From contig CAUYUJ010020606.1 of the NCBI GenBank assembly GCA_963575745.1, positions 83,501-147,500 on the forward strand: DNA of 64,000 nt, written 5' to 3'. The notes under the pieces were generated by a model, which made no database searches, was not told the DNA's origin, and saw nothing but the letters and a program-made list of their open reading frames with translations. Made by a program: the position numbers and the translations under genes. The stretch comes from Prorocentrum cordatum (taxonomy: Eukaryota > Sar > Dinophyceae > Prorocentrales > Prorocentraceae). This document shows positions 63,230 to 64,000 of this stretch, in pieces. Positions within the stretch are counted from its first letter, which is position 1; every line of letters begins with the position of its first letter.

Positions 63230-64000
63230 AGGACCAGGGTAAACCCAAGACTCACCAACAATGTTGGAATAAACCCTCCCTCCGAGCTTCTTCTTCGCAG
63301 GCCCGTACAGGGGTTCATTTCCACAGATGGAACTGCCTTGTTGAAAGACAACCGTTTGAAGACCCTGAAACATGCCAAAGCACCATTCTCGGGACTCCGA
63401 CGCCACGGATCAACCTGACTGTTCCGTCTTGATGATCCTGAATCGCACCAGAACACCATTCCTGGTACTTCAACATCTCAAATCAACGTAACTGTCGCAG
63501 CCTCACAATCCAGAACATTTCGCGGAAATACCATTTCTGGTACGTTTACCATGGGAGAAGACGAGTGTGCGCGGCGCTAAGGCGAGAGCCACATTTTGAA
63601 AACGAACCGCCCTCAAACCGTGAAATTCTTGTAGTTTTCTAAGACGAATGTGCGCGGCGCTAAGGCGAGAGCCACATTATGAAAACGATCCGCCCTCAAT
63701 CCGTGAAGCTCTTGCAATTTTGGCGAGAGCCACATTTCGAAAACCGTGCGTCCTCAGTCCGTCAAACTGTTACAAGTTTATAGGACGAATGTGCGCGGCG
63801 CTAGGGCGAGCGCCACATCTTGAAAAGAAGCCGCCCTCCATCCGTGAAGCTCTGGTAAATTTGTAAGACGAGAGTGCGCGGCGCTAAGGCGATAGCCACA
63901 TTTTCAGAACCACCCGCCCTCCACTTCTCAAACTGTTGCACAGTTTGAAGCTTCAGGGCCATAAATGGTTAGGACATCTCAGGCGGAACGCCAGGCCCGC
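63230..64000. repeat. Dispersed repeat R2, copy 2 (runs to window end)
   Basis: Same order as 52560-53210: ACCAGGGTAAACCCAAGACTC start, GTTTGAAGACCCTGAAACATG box, then four or five subrepeats of ~80 bp on GTGCGCGGCGCTAAGGCGAG (63568, 63650, 63790 and 63876 plus one partial), and an AGCTTCAGGG end. Preceded by GAG triplets, as in copy 1. Confidence 0.7.

Overview
The window looks like nuclear DNA of a peridinin-type dinoflagellate. The reasons are a nuclear-type form II RuBisCO polyprotein with a tripartite plastid leader, a near-perfect copy of the dinoflagellate spliced-leader (SL) sequence, GC-AG introns in a ribosomal protein gene, very high GC, and huge amounts of trinucleotide repeats. 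The 1518-bp RuBisCO unit and the introns with terminal inverted repeats point towards Prorocentrum, but that is inference.

Layout. 1-955 is an array of ~95-bp palindromic satellite units. 990-28816 is, as I read it, a single giant non-LTR retroelement of about 27.8 kb. It is bounded by a 16/17-bp target-site duplication (973-989 and 28817-28832), starts with an SL relic (986-1005) and ends in A8. In order it carries a repetitive ORF1, a RING-finger ORF, a low-complexity linker, a DNMT3-like cytosine methyltransferase domain, an endonuclease/reverse transcriptase/RNase H ORF, a zinc-finger ORF, a UPF1-like helicase, a zinc-ribbon/acidic ORF and a small basic ORF. Most reading frames are long but broken by single indels. 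The methyltransferase has lost its catalytic Cys and the helicase its Walker B Asp, so this copy is probably dead. About 34 small hairpins with a constant CTTCA loop and covarying stems are scattered in ORF1, one internal spacer and the 3' tail.

28833-35200 holds decamer arrays, a dispersed repeat, a second copy of the palindromic satellite (29365-30260), and simple and inverted repeats. 35244-40085 is the form II RuBisCO gene: a leader plus three nearly identical 485-aa enzyme units separated by 21-aa linkers. The third unit is bracketed by a -1 and a +1 indel. 40086-55290 is repeat-rich. It contains a probable 54-aa two-exon gene (45964-46290), a possible last exon (50148-50267), a 5'-truncated relative of the giant element (about 51350-52146) and several dispersed repeat families. 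55375-62671 is the 5' part of the ribosomal protein eS6 gene: three exons and two GC-AG introns. The second intron (6.3 kb) holds a decayed LINE in antisense, and the gene runs off the right end.

The genes do not form an operon. RuBisCO (carbon fixation) and eS6 (40S ribosome) are independent host genes, and the rest is mobile or repetitive DNA. Reading was by eye; repeat boundaries are approximate.
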